A stretch of 33,059 nt of DNA from an uncultured Parabacteroides sp. (lineage in GTDB: Bacteria; Bacteroidota; Bacteroidia; Bacteroidales; Tannerellaceae): positions 1 through 33,059 of the forward strand of contig URGO01000014.1 of assembly GCA_900547435.1 (NCBI GenBank). The letters are read 5' to 3'. Positions 30,415 to 33,059 of this stretch are shown in pieces. The notes under the pieces are model-generated. The model did not search any database. It was not told the origin of the DNA and saw only the letters and a list, made by a program, of their open reading frames with translations. The position numbers and the translations under genes are program-made. Each line of letters opens with the position of its first letter. The first letter of the stretch is position 1.

Positions 30415-32340
30415 ATGAAGATGAGAATGATATTGCTTGGCTTGTTGGCCGCATCCGTATTTCCTTTGCAGGCCAAGGTGAAATTGCCAGGTTTTTTCAG
30501 TGATAACATGGTTTTGCAACGGGAGGCTCCGGTAAAGATCTGGGGCTGGGCGGACAAGAACGAGCCGGTGCAGGTCCGTTTTAACGGACAGGTGAAGGAA
30601 ACAAAGGCGAACCGTACGGGCGAATGGAGCATCTTGCTGGATCCGATGTCGGCCGGAGGCCCTTATACCTTGACGGTCGAAGGGAAAGATAACCGGATAG
30701 ATTGCGGGAATATCTTGGTGGGTGAGGTCTGGTTATGTAGTGGCCAGTCCAATATGGAATGGATTGTCACCAACTCTGCCCGGGCTGACCAAGAGATAGC
30801 CGATGCTTCCAATTATCCGGAGATTCGGGCGTTGAATGTGACGAAGAAGATGCATTGTGTTCCTCAGACAGATTTTCAGGGAGAATGGGAGGTTTGTTCG
30901 CCGGAAACGGTTGGTGGTTTCTCGGCGGTAGCTTATTTCTATGCGCGTTCGCTTTACCGGGAACTGGGAGTGCCGATTGGTATTATCAACTCTTCGTGGG
31001 GCGGGACGGATATAGAATGCTGGATTAGCCCGGATGCGTATGCCCAATTACCGGACAAAATCAAAATACCCTATAACCAAGAATTGATTGATGCGGTCCA
31101 TCGTAGCGTAGAGGAGAACAACGGAAATATGGAGGCTTATACCGAAGGGTTCGTTTATGATAAAGGTATGCATCAGAATTGGTATGCTCCGGATGCCGAT
31201 GATGCTTCGTGGATGGATATCAATATGCCGAATCCGTGGAATGAGGCTCCTTTGGTAAATACGGACGGGGTGGTTTGGTTTCGGGGGGCTTTCTGTCTTC
31301 CTGAATCGGCCAAAGGTCCGGCTACGTTGTGTTTAGGACAGATAGATGATAATGATATCTGCTGGATTAACGGGACAAAAGTAGGCTCGACCAAAGGCTG
31401 GGGCATTCATCGCCGCTATGCCGTGCCGGAAAATATACTGAAATCGGGTGAAAATTCGATAGTGGTCCGGGTAACCGACGAGATGGGAGGAGGCGGATTC
31501 CTGGCAACGCCGGAACAGTTCCGCATCGAATGGAATGAAGGTGAGCCGGTAAATGTGAATCTTTCGGGGAAATGGAAGTATGCGCAAGGTGTCTCTGATG
31601 AAGATTTTCGTAAAATGCTCCTGAATCCTAACAATATCCATTCTTTGCTTTATAATGCTATGATTCATCCGTTGGTTCCGATGACGATTAAAGGCGTGAT
31701 CTGGTATCAGGGAGAAAATAATGCAGGCAGGGCTGCGGATTATCAAACGTTATTCCCTACGCTGATTACGAATTGGCGCGATAAATGGAAAAGCGAATTG
31801 CCTTTCTATTGGGTGCAGCTGGCTAACTTTATGGCGAAAGACTCTATTCCGTCCGAGAGCGACTGGGCTAATCTCCGCGAAGCTCAGACAATGACTCTCT
31901 CTTTGCCTAGAACGGGGCAGGCCGTTATTATTGATATCGGGGAAGCGAATGATATTCATCCGAAAAATAAGCAGGATGTAGGATGGCGTTTGGCGCTTCA
32001 TGCTTTGCATAATGAGTATGGACGAAAGGACTTGATTGTATCTGCTCCGACTTATCAATCTATGGAGAAGCAAGGTAATAAGCTGGTTCTGACTTTTGAC
32101 ATGAAGGGCTCAGCCTGGAATCTGCGTAACAAATATGGGTATATCGAGGGTTTTGCCATTGCCGGTGCGGATAAGCGATTCCACTGGGCCAAAGCACAAT
32201 TGGTGGGCGAACGTATCGAGGTTTGGTGCGATGCCGTGCCTCATCCGGAATATGTGCGTTTTGCTTGGGGAGATAATCCGGATGTCAATCTTTTTAATAT
32301 TGAAGGATTACCTTTGGCTCCCTTCCGTACAGATAAATAA
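30415..32340 (+). CDS. Sialate O-acetylesterase (SASA family, CE20-like), 641 aa
   Basis: After a signal peptide (cleavage near LQA-K) the protein starts with the beta-sandwich typical of these esterases (FFSDNMVLQREAPVKIWGWA). The SGNH core follows: GQSNM (nucleophile Ser112), GVIWYQGENNA (from residue 427) and DIHPKNK (Asp513, His515). A jelly-roll insertion (about 260-385, WMDINMPNPW, WFRGAFCLPE, CWINGTKVGS) sits inside the catalytic domain, as in Bacteroides homologues. The enzyme removes acetyl esters from sialic acids or, in related members, from plant polysaccharides, in the periplasm. No sialidase or sialic-acid transport genes are in the window, so the host-glycan role is inferred from the family. 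Confidence 0.92.
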   Translation: MKMRMILLGLLAASVFPLQAKVKLPGFFSDNMVLQREAPVKIWGWADKNEPVQVRFNGQVKETKANRTGEWSILLDPMSAGGPYTLTVEGKDNRIDCGNILVGEVWLCSGQSNMEWIVTNSARADQEIADASNYPEIRALNVTKKMHCVPQTDFQGEWEVCSPETVGGFSAVAYFYARSLYRELGVPIGIINSSWGGTDIECWISPDAYAQLPDKIKIPYNQELIDAVHRSVEENNGNMEAYTEGFVYDKGMHQNWYAPDADDASWMDINMPNPWNEAPLVNTDGVVWFRGAFCLPESAKGPATLCLGQIDDNDICWINGTKVGSTKGWGIHRRYAVPENILKSGENSIVVRVTDEMGGGGFLATPEQFRIEWNEGEPVNVNLSGKWKYAQGVSDEDFRKMLLNPNNIHSLLYNAMIHPLVPMTIKGVIWYQGENNAGRAADYQTLFPTLITNWRDKWKSELPFYWVQLANFMAKDSIPSESDWANLREAQTMTLSLPRTGQAVIIDIGEANDIHPKNKQDVGWRLALHALHNEYGRKDLIVSAPTYQSMEKQGNKLVLTFDMKGSAWNLRNKYGYIEGFAIAGADKRFHWAKAQLVGERIEVWCDAVPHPEYVRFAWGDNPDVNLFNIEGLPLAPFRTDK

Positions 32341-32462
32341 GGGAGAAAGCTGGGAAATATCAAAATGTCAAAACGTCAAATTTCCCCTCTCATTTCTGCG
32401 TTTTTTCGAGTCGGGAGACGAGTTTTTCTCAACGAAGGCCTTCTCGAAGAGTTGAGAAAGCG

Positions 32463-32509
32463 ATTTTAGGAGATAATTCATTGGAAGTTATGGGATTATC
32501 TCCTAAAAT
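32463..32509. terminator. Perfect 15-bp inverted repeat downstream of the esterase gene
   Basis: ATTTTAGGAGATAAT (32463-32477) and its exact complement (32495-32509) flank a 17-base loop. It is A/T-rich at its base and lies 123 bp past the esterase stop. Termination is plausible on either strand, but no U tract beyond the stem follows. Confidence 0.5.
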
Positions 32510-32947
32510 AGAAATCCGGGAAAATCGGTGATTTAGCGGAAATTCAGGCCAAATACCACCGGGAGAAGGGCTATTTTCATCTGAAAAACCGATGTTTTCC
32601 GAAATATGAGGGCTATTTCCGGGAAAAGATGCCTTCCTTTTCTCTCGAACATAGGCATATTTGAGAAGAAAGATAGTATGCTTTGACGGGAAAGATAGGC
32701 ATGAATCTGTACAGATGTGGGCTTAAAAAGGGAAAAAATCCCCCGATTTCGCTCTGTTTGGAGGGAAATGAGGAATAGGTGCGTTAGCCTAAATGTGCGA
32801 AATGCAGCAAAATGAGAAGTGAACGATTGGAATTTTAAACACAAAGTAAATGGAGGAAATGCCGAGGACATAAAGAATTTAGCCTGTAATCTGGCTGGCT
32901 CTTTGTGACCATTGTGCATACTTGGCGTACTTTGTATGTGTGAAAAC

Positions 32948-32978
32948 TTGCTCAAGTTAAATAGTTTCTTTATATTTG
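32948..32978 (+). promoter_or_regulatory. Promoter of rpn copy B
   Basis: TTG (32948-32950), 20 bases, TATATTTG (32971-32978). The spacing and -7 box equal those of copy A, while the spacer bases differ. Sequence identity between the copies starts at the -7 box. Confidence 0.75.
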
Positions 32979-33009
32979 TCGAAGTTATTAATCCATAAAA
33001 ACTCTTGAC

Positions 33010-33059
33010 ATGAAGGAAAGGGAATTTATCAATCCGTTTACCGATTTCGGTTTCAAACG
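33010..33059 (+). CDS. Rpn/PD-(D/E)XK nuclease family protein, copy B, 5' end only
   Basis: The first 16 codons read MKEREFINPFTDFGFK, the same as copy A at 17895. From the -7 box to the window edge (32971-33059) it matches the reverse complement of 17846-17934 at 87 of 89 positions. The rest of the gene, including whether the nuclease core and repeat tail are intact, is outside the window. Confidence 0.88.
   Translation, partial: MKEREFINPFTDFGFK

Larger units (their letters stand above)
32341..33009 (+). other. 670-bp gene-free stretch rich in hairpins, ahead of rpn copy B
   Basis: I see no convincing gene. Hairpins are GGGAAAT/ATTTCCC (32352-32358 with 32380-32386), which may end the esterase transcript; TTCTCAAC/GTTGAGAA (32426-32433 with 32451-32458) enclosing the palindrome GAAGGCCTTC; and a 15-bp perfect stem at 32463-32509. 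Between 32510 and 32640 CCGGGA and GGGCTATTT recur. A 140-codon minus-strand frame (32533-32955) has low-complexity composition and no recognisable domain. The last ~60 bases hold the rpn promoter. Confidence 0.6.

Noticed and set aside
32533..32955. Minus-strand frame of 140 codons in the gap before rpn copy B
   Set aside because: Low-complexity composition rich in Phe, Ser and Leu, no recognisable domain, no promoter or ribosome site; kept only as part of the gap description.
1..33059. CRISPR arrays, tRNA and rRNA genes
   Set aside because: No direct repeats with regular unique spacers and no cloverleaf or rRNA-like stretches were seen; the short-period arrays have no spacers.

Overview
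The window looks like a chromosomal segment from a gut Bacteroidales bacterium, most likely Parabacteroides. Three things point there: promoters of the Bacteroidetes type (TTTG, about 19 bases, then TAnnTTTG) without strong Shine-Dalgarno sites; type IX secretion (T9SS) style C-terminal sorting domains; and a large S-layer-like surface protein whose C-terminus resembles a domain I associate with Parabacteroides (DUF6383). The genus is an inference from family knowledge, not from a search.

Left part (1-9.8 kb, all on the minus strand): the 5' end of an AlbA_2/Schlafen-type gene; a lipoprotein gene followed by two paralogous small outer-membrane barrel genes, with a repeated RNA hairpin in the cluster; a TPR-transmembrane-HTH type gene interrupted by two in-frame stops; a PAP2 phosphatase fused to a barrel-like tail; and a probable two-gene unit of a secreted trypsin-like protease and a GH32 fructan hydrolase. 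Middle part (9.9-17.9 kb): aldA (plus), an XRE-cupin regulator followed by an acyl-CoA synthetase (plus), then typA, birA, a frameshifted mmcQ/yjbR gene and an Rpn-type PD-(D/E)XK nuclease gene (minus). The last three are packed 2-4 bases apart and read rpn, mmcQ, birA.

Surface region (17.9-26.5 kb): a 1060-residue S-layer-like protein is preceded by what appears to be an invertible promoter. Two inverted 34-bp sites, each with 14-bp arms around a 6-bp core, flank about 160 bp that holds one perfect sigma-ABfr-type promoter. In this assembly the promoter points away from the surface gene, so the gene is predicted OFF, and toward the rpn-mmcQ-birA operon. The next gene, a 1427-residue LRR/MBG/InlB-repeat protein with a T9SS tail, has a structured leader with mutually exclusive pairings and an intrinsic terminator directly upstream, which suggests attenuation.

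Right part (26.7-33.06 kb): efp and radC (plus); a minus-strand operon of a SufT-like MIP18 protein, lpxH and an EamA transporter whose 3' end overlaps radC; a sialate O-acetylesterase (plus); a 670-bp hairpin-rich gap; and the start of a second rpn gene. Its promoter, leader and first codons match the first copy at 87 of 89 positions in opposite orientation. Degenerate 8-9-bp tandem arrays sit at or next to several stop codons and sometimes build the terminators.
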